Shown here piece by piece: positions 11,436-22,632 of a stretch of 64,000 bases of DNA. The stretch is from positions 1-64,000 of the forward strand of contig JARNGD010000159.1 of assembly GCA_031001845.1 (NCBI GenBank). The letters are read 5' to 3'. The notes beneath the pieces are model-generated. The model made no database searches and had not been told where the DNA came from. It saw only the letters and a program-made list of their open reading frames with translations. Position 1 is the first letter of the stretch, and each line of letters opens with the position of its first letter. This DNA is from Achaetomiella virescens. Its lineage: Eukaryota > Ascomycota > Sordariomycetes > Sordariales > Chaetomiaceae. The translations under genes and the position numbers were made by a program.

Positions 11436-12835
11436 ATGCGCCTCCGCCAGGCCTCATCCGTCTTCCCATACGGCTCCTCTCCCTCCCCGCCGGCCGCGCC
11501 CTCCTCCTCTGCACCATCATCTGGCTGCTCGCATTCACCTACGGCAAGCTCTTCCTGTGGGCGCGACCCGCACAGCGCCTACTTCCGCTCCGACAACGTC
11601 TACGACCTCGACTACTCGGCTGCGCGCCAGAAGCAGGCCGCGAGTACATCGCCCAGGTGACACGGGACGTGACCAAGCCCCAGGCCGAGCGACGACGATG
11701 CGACCGCCGCCGACAACACAAACACGGCTGCGGGTGCGGGGGCGGGGAGTAGCAGGAGGAAGTACCAGAAGACAGGCGATACGCCCTCGCTGTGCGCCGC
11801 CTTCGTGACGGTCCGCCGCCAGGGCGACGCGGCGCGGCTGTACATGCAGGACGCGCTTGGCAGCATGCTCGCGGGGCTGGACGTGCGCGAGCGCGCTGCG
11901 CTCAACGTCAGCCTGCTGTTTAGCAACATGGACCCCGCGCAGCACCCGGATTGGGACGCGCCGTGGGTCGGCGCGCTGGCCGACGCCGCGACGCCCTATT
12001 CCGGCCTGACAGACCTGCAGCGGGCGGGGCTGCGGAAGGCCGAGGAGGAGAAGGACCTGCAGCTCAAGGGGGTTTTTGACTACTTGTATGTGGTGGAGCG
12101 GTGTCTGGAGGAGACGAACGCGCCATTTGTGGCCGTCTTTGAGATGATGTTTTTTGCAGCGGACTGGATGGCCCGCACCATGAGGGGGCTGCAGTACCTG
12201 GTGACGGACTACAGGCCGCAGGAGGGGGAGAAGGAGTGGTTGTACTTGAGACTGTTTTATACCGAGACGTTTATGGGATGGGCGGCGGAGGGCGACTGGT
12301 GGTATAACCACCTTCCTCTGACGCTGGTGATGGGGTCCGTGGGGACGGCGGTGGTGTTGGTGCTGTTGAGGATCATGGGGTGCGGGACACGCTGTGGCTG
12401 GACTGGGCGAGCATTGCGCTAGTGTCATTGCTGATGGCGCCAGCGTTTGTCGTGTTGGCCTTTATGGCGGGCAAGCACAACCTGCCGGTGCCGGGTTACA
12501 GCCTGCACCACACCGTCCCCCTGTCCTCGACGGGCGGCGTCGTGCCCATGGATAGGAATGGCTGCTGCACCCAGGCATTGGTGTTTCACAGGCCTGCCCT
12601 GCCGAAGCTCATCGAGTACCTCCGGAAGAGGGAGCGCGGCCAGACCGACGTCATGATTGAGGAGTACTGCGACGCCACTGGTGTAAAGAGGTTTGCCCTC
12701 CGTGAGCAGGCGGTTCAGCATGTCGGCTTGGTTAGCAGCCGCGGCATGAAGGCCATCGATACGCAGAGTGTATGGGCGTTTTGGTTCGAGGCGAACAAGC
12801 TGACGAGGTGGAGATCAGGCATCGCCAGACGGTAG
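11436..12835 (+). CDS. PGAP4/TMEM246-like glycosyltransferase
   Basis: This resembles PGAP4, the Golgi GT-A enzyme that adds GalNAc to GPI anchors in mammals; the sugar and target in fungi are not settled. It starts at ATG 11436 and has an N-terminal membrane anchor (ALLLCTIIWLLAFTYGKLF), a lumenal GT domain, and a hairpin of two further membrane segments (12300-12375 and 12395-12470), matching the PGAP4 pattern of a transmembrane hairpin inserted in the catalytic domain. The C-terminal half has CCTQALVF and EQAVQHVG, motifs I associate with fungal members. Frame breaks lie near 11459, 11565, 11637, 11688 and 12380. The acidic EDDV site reads EMMF (12143-12154) because of an apparent pair of compensating indels. 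Stop TAG 12833-12835. Confidence 0.8.
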
Positions 12836-13136
12836 AGGAAGTGGACTGGGACATGTTAACAAGCTTGCCATGCCTGGGTAGCAGGGCGCACCGTTGTAGA
12901 TATCTAGAGATGTGTAATGCCGGTAATGTCATGTTTACGATGGGTTGGGATCGCGATGTGTGGGACTTCAACGGTTTGAGGTAGGGGCATTTGGCTAGTC
13001 ATCGAATTTCCTCTTAATTTCCGAGAACGTACAAAACAAAATGACATCCAAAACCCAGTGTAGACTGATCTGTTCCCATTAGCCTCCCAAATGGCAACTT
13101 CGCCTTGTTGCAAAAGGCTGGGATCCGTAGCACCTT
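12836..13136. other. Convergent intergenic region
   Basis: About 300 bp between the 3' ends of the PGAP4-like and RSGYNK-precursor genes. Nothing specific seen. Confidence 0.5.
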
Positions 13137-13858
13137 TCACCCAATCCTATGCTGCGTCAGGGCCATGGAAGATTTATCATCGCGGTTTCTGTGATTCTTT
13201 GCAAGATCATTACCCTTTCTGTCCCCCTCGAGATACATGTTCTGATGGATCTGTCCATGTTCATTGTTAACACGGCTTTGAAAGGATAGAAAGGTGACTA
13301 GATGGTTTGGGAGTGGGTGAGATGAAGGAGGCGCTGGAGAGTTTACGCATACCGAGGGGTCAGCTAACATTAGGGGCTCAGGCTGCCTAACGGCTTTGTT
13401 GTAACCCGACCGCCCGTTGGCGTAAGCATCTTTCGTCGTACTCGTCTCGACGTCCGGGCTCTCGGGCTCAGCGCTCATCCGCAGAGCCTTGTTGTAACCT
13501 GACCGAGGCCTGGGAAACGTCTTCTGGGAGTCATCTCCAGGTCGCTGTCGGCTGCGTCGCGAGCTTTGTTGTAGCCTGAGCGGCCATCAGGCAGAACCTT
13601 TCCGACGAGAGCCATCTCCGTCTTGGAGGGTACGCCTCTTGCATGAGGCAATTCGTTATTCCCAGAGCGACCCCTGGTATCATTGTGCTGACGACCTAGC
13701 TCGTTGTGGACAGGACTTGCCTCGCGACCTTTGTTGTACCCTGATCGGCCGTCTGTTCCAACGTTGCTGATGGGCTTGTTTCGTTGAGAGTGTTCAGTCA
13801 GGCTCTGTGCTAAGCACAGAACGCCAAAGAAAAGCATGGTCCAGGCGGATGCTAACAT
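13137..13858 (-). CDS. Secreted precursor with repeated RSGYNK peptides
   Basis: ATG 13858 begins a clear signal peptide (MLASAWTMLFFGVLCLAQS). The rest is hydrophilic and carries a repeated core. GRSGYNK is encoded at 13730-13750 and 13565-13585, RSGYNK after Pro at 13488-13508, GRSGYNK at 13395-13415, and a diverged GRSGNNE at 13652-13672. Spacing is 26-31 residues with unrelated spacers. Copies are followed by K(G/A)R then Glu-Ala or Asp-Ala, or by ALR or AVR, which would suit cleavage after a basic residue and dipeptidyl trimming. The arrangement is that of a peptide precursor (dikaritin RiPP, Kex2-processed repeat protein or pheromone-like). One frame break lies near 13512. A 55-nt intron (13298-13352) may change the C-terminus. 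I know no family with this core, and no UstYa-type (DUF3328) gene is visible nearby. Confidence 0.75.
13395..13750 (-). repeat. Five-copy degenerate repeat encoding (G)RSGYNK
   Basis: Units at 13730-13750, 13652-13672, 13565-13585, 13488-13508 and 13395-13415. The DNA of each unit differs at third positions while the peptide is kept in four of five, which points to selection on the peptide rather than recent DNA duplication. Confidence 0.85.
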
Positions 13859-14633
13859 GATGGATGTGATGAGGAAAAGCCTGAGAGCGAAGCGAGGTTA
13901 TATGATGGACATTAACTGGAAGTTGGGCCTGGGGTTTCAGAGCACTCAATGAGATGGTGCCTTCATCGTCTTAAGTCTCAACGTCCTGTCCTCGGCCATA
14001 GACCCTTAATAGAGCACTGCCACACGCTATGCATTTTCTAAGCATGTTGCAGTGCAGATATGCAGTCACTGTCAACAAGGCTGAGTCGGGTGACCCTCAT
14101 GCGCGGCCAACAGCGACTTGGCACCCCACATGCTGTCGACTTCGCCAGAAAATAAAACCCAGAGCCCTGTGTCGCCGTCCTTGTGGCGCAACGGCCGGGC
14201 GGTTGTGTGCCTAATTGGGGTGGTGATGTTGGTTTATCTTGGCACTTGCGATCAATGAGAGCAAGCTCGGAAATGAGCCGAAGCAATCAAGCCAATTTAG
14301 TTAACTTACCTAAACAATAGGATAACAGAACCAACAGCAAAACGCCCACCAATCCCCACCCGCCTCAGCCAAACCCGATGTCCAATGCGAATATGAGAGC
14401 CTTGCTTGTCTGAGTCGAAGAAGGACAGCCGCTAGTGATGAAGGCAGGTGCTTGTGCGCACACCGAGTCCGTCAGCGCTGCCGAGATGCTGGATGCCGCT
14501 GCCTTGTTGATCCTGGCTGCACACGAGTTCAAGCTGCCGCTTGCGGCGATGCTCCAGTGACAGCGCACATCTTGCGGCCTCCGTTGGTCATTTTTTGCTT
14601 AGGCCAACCGACCGACTGGGAACGTATGTCCTC
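13859..14633. other. Gene-less stretch
   Basis: Upstream side of the RSGYNK precursor gene. No recognisable coding region. Confidence 0.5.
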
Positions 14634-15149
14634 TCAATTGTGAACGCTGCATTCTGTATCGGGCAGACGTCTTGTCGGCTGCGAAGTCGGGTTGCTTCCC
14701 CCCGCTGTGATGGTGAAAATGTTGCGGCCGTCGAAGCTGGGGAGGCCCCGTTCGACATAGTAGAGACCTCCCAGGTTCTTGGAAGAGCAGTTGGTGTACA
14801 GGAGGGACCACACCAGCGAGTACATGCCTGCTAACGCGGTGTTGTTCTGCTTCGCGGTCCAGCCTAGGGAAGAGTATGGGTTACCGAGTTCGGCTGAGTT
14901 GATGCGGTCGAGATCGACCCTTCCCTTCTCGATGTACTCTCCGCCGTATTGGTAGAAATACCAGTCGATGTACAGGGAACTCGACACAGTTGCAACAGGC
15001 AGTTTTGCAAGCCAAAGATGGGGAAGAGCGTTGTCGCGCGTAGGTTTCGTTGCGTGGGGAAGACCACATCGATATTCGTAGTAATAGAAGGCAGCTGAGT
15101 TATAGCTAGTCAGTATGGCGAAGCCCCTAATAAGCCGGTTGATGGTCAA
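14634..15149 (-). CDS. Unidentified open frame, possibly part of a membrane protein gene
   Basis: A 171-codon frame with protein-like composition (Tyr/Trp-rich, DWYFYQYGGEYIEKGRVDLD, several NxS/T sites) has no family I recognise. A second minus-strand frame upstream (15385-15687) contains a hydrophobic stretch (LMAPMLANTVFGSISTLLLF) and could be an earlier exon of the same gene. No convincing splice junction was found between them, and the 3' end is also unclear. It could be a decayed gene for a membrane protein. Confidence 0.4.
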   Translation of the reverse strand: MTINRLIRGFAILTSYNSAAFYYYEYRCGLPHATKPTRDNALPHLWLAKLPVATVSSSLYIDWYFYQYGGEYIEKGRVDLDRINSAELGNPYSSLGWTAKQNNTALAGMYSLVWSLLYTNCSSKNLGGLYYVERGLPSFDGRNIFTITAGGSNPTSQPTRRLPDTECSVHN

Positions 15150-15384
15150 GAACGCCTAAAATCTGACGCAGTGCCCGTAAAGGCCAGGTTAAACGATGCT
15201 CTGGATACCTCTAGTCTTCCCGCTACAATAGTGGTTACAACCTTTCAAGAACCAAGGCCCTGGACTACTCCTACGAAGGCCGTTGAACTACATTGGCAAC
15301 TGGCCTAATTTAGCACGCAGCCTAGCAAGCCATCCTCGCAAGGACTACTCTTCTAGTAGGTCAACAAAGCGTTTAACAGGAAGA

Positions 15385-15687
15385 TTACGACATAGCTGTC
15401 TTACGGGCAAAAACCAATACTCTACGGGCATAGTTGGAAGCTGTCAAGCCCAGGAAAAGAAGGAGGGTTGAAATAGACCCAAACACGGTGTTTGCTAGCA
15501 TCGGAGCCATCAGTAGGGCCCAGGAAGAAGCCAGGGCCGTTGCGGCTGAGCCAGTTGATACTTCTGAAGATGGGGAATCCAGCGATACCAGCAGTTGTAT
15601 TGTAGTGGCTTCAAATCGCGGGAATGGAGGCAGTTGAAAATTGTGGTCGATGTCGAACACCCGCAATCCTAAATTCGCATGCGACAA
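15385..15687 (-). CDS. Open frame with one membrane segment, possible upstream exon
   Basis: One hundred codons including a hydrophobic segment of about 20 residues followed by NYARRVLVFARK. It may belong with 14634-15149. No domain recognised. Confidence 0.3.
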   Translation of the reverse strand: MSHANLGLRVFDIDHNFQLPPFPRFEATTIQLLVSLDSPSSEVSTGSAATALASSWALLMAPMLANTVFGSISTLLLFLGLTASNYARRVLVFARKTAMS

Positions 15688-16899
15688 AAACCCAGCTAAT
15701 TACCTTAAAGAGAAGATGCTGGGGGAAACGTGAGGGGGGGGGTCTGCTTGGTGTGTTACTTGCTGTGAATGGAGTCAGTGTGTGCGTGACACAAGGGTAA
15801 GAGGATCAGGACAAGGAGAGTAAGACCGTGGTGTCTCTCATTTGAGGTTGATGAGAATGAGAAGCCAGGGGTTTGCCAATGCCCCGTAATGGGTCTAGGA
15901 CTAGGTGAATAGCAGCGTTTGAATTGTGCCCTTGGTATCTATGTATGTATAACTTGACGAGTGATGCTGCTAAGCTCCCTCTCCTTTTTCATTGAAGGCA
16001 AAACTGAATTGGTCGCTGAGCAAGCATCTGCCCCACTGCTGTCACACAGTTTCAATCTTCGGACTTGGGCCTTGGGACCCTCAGCATTATTCGACACACA
16101 TGAACACATGGCTGTTGTACACCCTCCCTGTTGTGGCAATACCTCGCAATTGACCATCCCAAGGGCACCTGACCGACCAGATTTGAGAGGAGGTTCTCCA
16201 AGATTTACAGTTTTGTGCCAGCTCCTACTAGCTTTTACTCTTCATTCACCACACATCATCTAGGTAACAGTGCAACATCCATTGCCTGCTCTGCTCTACA
16301 AGAGATGTGCTGATATCGCCTCTCATATAAACATACTTGATTTCTAACGTCTAAATAGGTCTTACCTACCTCCTCCACTTCTCTTGTTCCTCTCCTTCAT
16401 TTTCACTGGCTTGCCTCCTGATACACTGAAACACAGCCGCTCGTCGCCGGACAGCTCGATCCGTCCTTTCCCATTCGCAATCGTTCTGCGGCCGTAGTCA
16501 CTCCGAGTCACTGTGTTTGAACAGCAACATATCAGGATCCATGGTGCCAAGGCGGACGGAGAACAAAACATATCCCAATCTGTACACCATTCCGTTCCTG
16601 CCAAGGGATTACGATCAATTCTCCGCGAATGTGACAATGTGGTATGAGGCTCCCGCGGCGCGAAGACCCGAACCGCCTACGCGGAGCTTTACGCTCCGTC
16701 ACTAGGCCAAGATCCCCACACACCAAGCCCATCCTAGCATCTTTGAAGCCTCGATGGAGAGTGCTGGAATCGGTGATTCCAATTGCTACTTAAGTCATAG
16801 GCAGTGCATGGCAGCGAAGTTCCTCGGTTTTTCTTGTTTCGTCGCGGACGGGCAGTCGTCTGGACATCGACCACTGGATTGATCAATTGGGCATCCACG
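15688..16899. promoter_or_regulatory. Upstream region of the GH26 gene
   Basis: No supported gene in 1.2 kb. It should contain the GH26 promoter. I looked for GGCTAA (xylanase-regulator) boxes and saw none. Confidence 0.45.
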
Positions 16900-18779
16900 A
16901 TGGACAAAACCTCAGATACTTTCTCTGCGGCATCATAGCCTTGGCTGGGGCCACAACTGCGGCGCCATCGTATCAGCCGCGGGATCCCGGCGCAACTGCT
17001 CGGACGTTTGAGGCTGAGGATGCAACACTGGCCGGGACGAATTCGACACGGCGCTGTCTGGGTTTTACCGGTAGGCATCCCAGCTCCCTATATCCGGGAG
17101 TCAACCCATTGCGCTAAACGTGGACATGAACACAGGCACTGGCTACGTCACCGGCTTCGACCAGGCAGCTGACAAGGTCACGTTTACTGTTGACAGTGCC
17201 CACTGAACTGTATGACCTCAGCATCCGTGTTGCCGCCATCTACGGCGACAAGCGTACCTCGGTAGTCCTCAATGGAGGGGCTAGCAGTGAGGTATATTTC
17301 CCAGCCGGCGAAACGTGGACCAATGTCGCTGCCGGCCAGCTCCTGCTCAACCAGGGCTCCAACACGATAGACATCGTCAGCAACTGGGGATGGTAAGTCA
17401 CGGCATACATTTCAGCCGACAGACACAGCTAACAATTCCGTCCAGGTACCTCATCGACTCCATCACACACTCACTCCCTCGACCCCCCGCCCGGCACACC
17501 AAATCAATGAAGCGCCAGTCAACGCGGCCGCGGACAAGAACGCAAAGGCCTTATACAGCTACCTCCGTTCCATCTACGGCAAGAAGATCCTCTCGGGCCA
17601 GCAGGAACTCTCGTTGTCCAACTGGATCGCCCAGCAGACGGGCAAGACGCCGGCACTTGTCTCGGTAGATCTCATGGACTACTCGCCTCGCGCGTCGAAA
17701 GGGGCACGGTTGGGACTGCAGTCGAGGAGGCCATCCAGCACCACAACCGCGGCGGCATCGTCTCAGTTCTCTGGCACTGGAACGCGCCGACAGGTCTCTA
17801 CGACACCGAGGAGCATCGGTGGTGGAGTGGCTTCTACACGTCCGCGACTGATTTTGATGTTGCAGCGGCGCTCAGCTCGACCACGAATGCCAACTACACG
17901 CTTCTCATCAGGGACATCGACGCCATCGCAGTCCAGCTCAAGCGGTTGCAGTCGGCCGGCGTGCCCGTCTTGTTCCGGCCGCTGCATGAGGCCGAAGGTG
18001 GTTGGTTCTGGTGGGGTGCAAAGGGCCCGAGCCGGCCAAGAAACTCTGGGGTATCCTGTATGATCGGGTTACCAACCACCACCAGATTAACAACCTCCTT
18101 TGGGTCTGGAACTCAATCTTGCCGGAATGGTATCCGGGAGACGCCACAGTCGATATCCTCAGCGCGGATGTCTATGCACAGGGCAATGGAGTGAGTGCAA
18201 AGACCCGGGACTTTCTGTTGACAGGAAACTGACGCCATCTTCTAGCCCATGTCAACGCAGTATAACCAGCTGATCGAACTGGGCAAAGACAAGAAAATGA
18301 TTGCCGCGGCCGAGGTGGGCGCGGCACCTCTCCCAGATCTCTTGCAGGCTTATGAGGCCCATTGGCTTTGGTTCACTGTTTGGGGTGACTCCTTCATTAA
18401 CAACGCGGACTGGAACTCGCTGGACACCCTGAAAGTGAGTTTCCGTCTCCTGGAACAAATACTTCCGGAACGGAACTAACGCCTGCTAGGTCTATACCAG
18501 CGACTACGTTCTTACGCTGGACGAGATCCAGGGTTGGCAAGGGTCTACGCCCAGCGCGACCACCACGTCTAGTACCACTACACCTAGCGCGACCACCACT
18601 ACACTACGCCCAGCACCACCGCTACTACCGCTACGCCCAGCGCGACCACCACTGCCTCTCCCGTGACGTATGCTGAGCATTGGGGCCAGTGCGCTGGCAA
18701 AGGATGGACCGGGCCGACCACCTGCAGGCCCCCGTACACTTGCAAGTACCAAAATGATTGGTACTCGCAGTGTTTGTAA
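16900..18779 (+). CDS. Secreted GH26 beta-mannanase with CBM35 and CBM1
   Basis: An endo-1,4-beta-mannanase that cleaves mannan outside the cell. After a signal peptide (start ATG 16900, read with one A restored near 16906) comes a CBM35 (RTFEAEDATLAG ... TGYVTGFDQAADKVTFT), then the GH26 barrel. The acid/base Glu is in RPLHEAEGGWFWWG (codon 17988-17990) and the nucleophile Glu in AAAEVGAAP (codon 18312-18314). A Ser/Thr/Pro linker and a C-terminal cellulose-binding CBM1 (HWGQCAGKGW ... YSQCL) follow. Introns: about 17071-17134, 17393-17445, 18191-18245 and 18435-18489. Frame breaks near 16906, 17045, 17202, 17465, 17690, 18030 and 18605. Podospora PaMan26A-type enzymes share CBM35-GH26; the added CBM1 is less usual. 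Convergent with the GH127 gene. Confidence 0.92.
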
Positions 18780-19127
18780 GCGTTGCAGGCGGTTAAAGCA
18801 TGGCGAGCCATGGAGGTGACATGTTCAGAGGCCCTAGAGGGAATCTTGCCCTTGTGGCATGTTGCAGCGAATCGTGCACCGCATTTTCTTCGTGTACATT
18901 AAATTGAGGTGATTGCAGGCTGGGGCCTCTGGGCTCGACCCGGCGGCTCTCAGGGCCTCAGCGGCTCAGGGGTTGCACGACGATCCCCGTTCTTTGCTCT
19001 CCCTAAGTACCCCACCAGGGAATATTGTAGATACTTGTAGGGCAGCAGATTTGGCCGGCGGTAGAGGCAGACTAGATGCTCATGTTACATACTTTGGCAC
19101 TCATCACACATCTTCCCAGTCCCCGAA
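18780..19127. other. Convergent intergenic region GH26/GH127
   Basis: Shared 3' region of two secreted hydrolases. Nothing specific seen. Confidence 0.5.
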
Positions 19128-21016
19128 TCACTGTCCAGGCAGCCTCCCACGAGTTACCCAGTACACATTATAGTTCACCCCATGCGCTTCATAAAACGCA
19201 CCGAGCCTGACTGTCTTCCCATCCGCGCTCCCCTCAAATTGCAATCCCTTACCCCCATCCACAGGACGCAACGAGTCCAGCGCGAGCGTCGGCATCGTGG
19301 CGAGCGTAGACTACCATAATCACCATACAGAACCACCGGCCCGTACGTAACCGCCGCTACGTTGGGATTGTCATTTGCCGGCACCGTGCGCAGCATCATG
19401 GGCAGGCGGACTGTGACTGTGTCACCTGATTTCCAGGCGCGTTTTTTTATGGCGGCGTACGTTCCCGGCTTGAAGGGGGTGTTTTGGACCTGCTGGCCGT
19501 TGATCCGAATCGTAACCTGGGAGGTCCAGGAGGGGATGCGAATGAAGAGGTCCCACGGGTTTGATTTGGCCTGCCGGCGATAGTGAGGGTGATGGTATCC
19601 CCCACGGGAAGGCCGGTGGTTTGCGTGACGGTGATCCCGCGCTCTGTCCACTTCAGCACGACGGAGTGAACAAGTTGACAAACAACCTGGAGTCTCCGTC
19701 GTGGAAGTAGATCGAGTCCATCAGCTTGGTGTTGGTCTCCAGCGCCGTGCCCTGGCAGCACCAGAAGGAGTCATAGTCGGTGCTCCATGTGCCGCCGCCC
19801 CAGGCCGGACCTACGCCGCGGCGGCCGCCCGGGTTGAGAGGAGTGAAGTAGGTGATATGGCCGTGAGACAAGGATGGGTCTTGTTGGCCGAGGAGGTGGT
19901 TGAGAAGGGCGCGTTCGTAAAAGTCGAAGTAAGAAGTGCTGGTCGGATCTAGGGCCCACAGTTCACGGGTGAGCTTCAGCATATTGTATGTGTTGCATGC
20001 CTCGGCGGTGTCTTTGGAGAGGTATCCTGAGATGGCGTTCGGCGCGCGGAAGTGCTCGGCTTGGCTGTTCCCGCCGATGGCGTAGGAGTGCGAGTGGACG
20101 GTCATGTTCCAGGCGTTGAGGGCAATGTCCTCGGTACCGGGTAGTCCCTGTGGCCTTGTACTCCAGCGAAGCGCCTATCCACTTGGGCACCTGGGTGTTG
20201 GCGTGCAGCCCGTTCAGCTGGTCATGGTCGGATGCAAGAGGGTCGAAAACAGCGGCATGGTCGAATCGCTGGGCTGCAGTGAGCCACCTCTTGTCACCCG
20301 TCTGCCGGTAGATATCTGTCAGGACGTCATTCATTCACCGCCAAATCGGTGCCCAGCATGGCTTGCATCTGGGTGTAGCTCAGCCGGCTGGTACGGGTCT
20401 CAACCCACCCAGCGAGGCTAACAGAACGTCATGAGCTTTGGCGTCGCGATATGGCGCCACACATCCAGCAAACCCGCCATGGTCTTGTGGATGGCGTAGT
20501 ACGGAACATTGCCGTTGCTGAGCGTCCGAGCCTCGAGAGCAGCGAACTCGGACTCGGGGAAGCCGGAGAGGTAGCCGGTGTAAAGCGGACGGCCTGATTG
20601 TTTGCCTGGCACTTGGCGAGCTCGGCGACAAAGTAAGTCGCTCGTTCGCGGCACACATCATCCCCCAGAGAGGCGTAGCAGTATGACCAAGCACTAAGGT
20701 AGTGTCCCTGGGCGTGGGTGCGGAAAGGGAAATCGGGTGCATCCCATCCACCATTCGGAGCAGCGCCTTTGGTAGACAACCCGTGGTTTGCCCGGAAGTT
20801 GTAAAGCAGCCGTTCGACATCGACCCATTTCAGGTAGTTGAGAGTGCGATTCTGGTTGTCCATCCATCGACTTGTTAAGGAGACGCTGCTCATGTCGAAG
20901 GGGTAGGCTTGGGCGCCAATGTCAGCGTGAAACGCAGAAGCTTGACATATTGGGGACAAGAGCGAAGTAGAAAGGAGGCCTAGGGTTAGGCCGTAGATCT
21001 TGCTGGACAACAACAT
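19128..21016 (-). CDS. Secreted GH127/DUF1680-type beta-L-arabinofuranosidase
   Basis: Probably removes beta-L-arabinofuranosyl residues outside the cell. ATG 21016 starts a signal peptide (KIYGLTLGLLSTSLLSPICQ). The (alpha/alpha)6 barrel follows with GGWDAPDFPFRTHAQGHYLS and VPYYAIHKTMAGLLD. The Zn and nucleophile residues of GH127 are recognisable: Glu-x-Cys in TAEACNTYNML and the Cys pair in SFWCCQGTALE. The C-terminal beta-sandwich includes LFIRIPSW and AAVTYGPVVLYGDYG. The total is about 620 residues. At least six frame breaks interrupt the gene (for example near 20555, 20345, 20145, 19675, 19560 and 19305), and the final stop is TGA 19128-19130. GH127 versus a sister DUF1680 family cannot be separated by eye. 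Confidence 0.88.
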
Positions 21017-22632
21017 TGTATAAAATGTCTTTAGATCCCTTGTTCCTGGAGAGAAGTGTGTCACTTAGGGGTGATGGTCGAGAATTCAAGAATGATGAGA
21101 GGGCAACTAAATGGAATTTATGCCAAAGGAGTGTTTGAGTATGCAATAGCTAATTCTATAAATCTTGGTAAGAAGGACCTGTAGTTAAGGTCGTACTGAG
21201 GTTAATTTACGAGCCGATCATCATCCGAGTCCTCGGCTTTGTTGGAGTGCCGCCATACGGTCTTCTGTGTGGCGCGCATGAGAAGTCTGGCGGTTAGAGA
21301 CGGCGCGGAATAAGTCAGCCCGGTTATAGTAGAAGGGTGGACCATATCCAGTAAGAATAATACGTCAGTCGAAAGGATAAATGCCACGGATGATTGGCGC
21401 GGTTGGCAGAGAGGCATTGACTGTAACGCTCCAGCTCTTGAAGAAGCGATGGATCTCTAACCCTCAGATCATCACGAATCGACCAAAAGAGGTACGTAAA
21501 TTTAGACCAACCGGTTGCTTGGAGCGGTGGGGGCTCTAACACCTCATACTGCGGTACACTGCATCGTTCAGGAGACGGAGTCTAGGAGTACTTATTAGTA
21601 ACCATGTCTTCTTCCCTAGCTAATATGCCATTGATGCGTGCATGTTTGTTTGTATGCATCCGCATTGAGGAGTGATGTGTTTGAGTCAGTTTAGTCAAAG
21701 AATTGGTACAATTCTTGCCCAGACGGTGCTGTGATTTGAAATGTTGAAGTGCAAGTGCCTGCCCGTGTCAGGCATTGCAAACCATACTCTCATAAGCAAG
21801 TTGTATTGAAGCTGGCAATAGTATTTTAGTAATGTTCGTCTTTGGATCTGCAGCCTACCAAGGTTAACCAGCAGATCCTTGTCAGCATCCACTTGGCCTG
21901 GGATGTATACTAAGCATCAAAGGAATCAACATATCATGGAATCAGTGTTGTTTGCTCTGGCGCTTGTCCCCACCCGTAGGATTCAACATTCATTAATAAA
22001 CTGTGACATAGAGTCTAACATTTGTGTTGACAAGGTCTCTTGAGGTGTCCAGGCCAGACTCCTCATCTGACAGCTGGGCCTCAACTACTAATGTCTAGTG
22101 GGAATAAATGAACTAGATACTGTGCATCTAGCTTCTTGCCCTGGCGATGAAAAAAAAAAAAAAAATTTCTCTTCGGCTTGTTAGAGTGGCATTTCCCTTT
22201 GGAGGGATCAAAAGAGGAGGCTTCGTTAATTTCGCGACCTCTGTCCGTCTACATGCATTTTCTCCCGCAGTTCGCTCATTGACATAACCGCTTTCAAGAT
22301 ATGTACTCGTGAACTTTGCCTTGGAGTAATTGTCTATGTTGACCCAAGGCCATGGCTATCTGCTGAACGATAGAAACAGAACTTGTCCATCTTTCACTCC
22401 AGATGAGAGATGTCAGCCGGTTGGATTCTCTTCGACTGTTAGCAGCCGCCATCCGGTTTCAGTTGACCATAGATAGTTCTGGACGGAAGACTCTTTCTTT
22501 ACAGTCCTGGTCCTTAAATGCCCGTCACTTTCACAAACAGATTTCCTCTTTAAAAACCAATGCTTCCCAATTCTTGTCGCGCTGACTTTTCACTTTCCGT
22601 CACCAGTGCGATTAAGTTCTCATTGACCAAAC
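21017..22632. promoter_or_regulatory. Divergent intergenic region, 1.6 kb
   Basis: Lies between the GH127 gene (minus) and the SAT4-like gene (plus). It contains a run of about 17 A at 22149. No supported gene or specific regulator site. Confidence 0.45.

Noticed and set aside
13395..13750. CRISPR-like or tandem DNA repeat reading of the spaced repeat
   Set aside because: The repeats are conserved as peptide, not as DNA, in a eukaryotic coding frame with a signal peptide.
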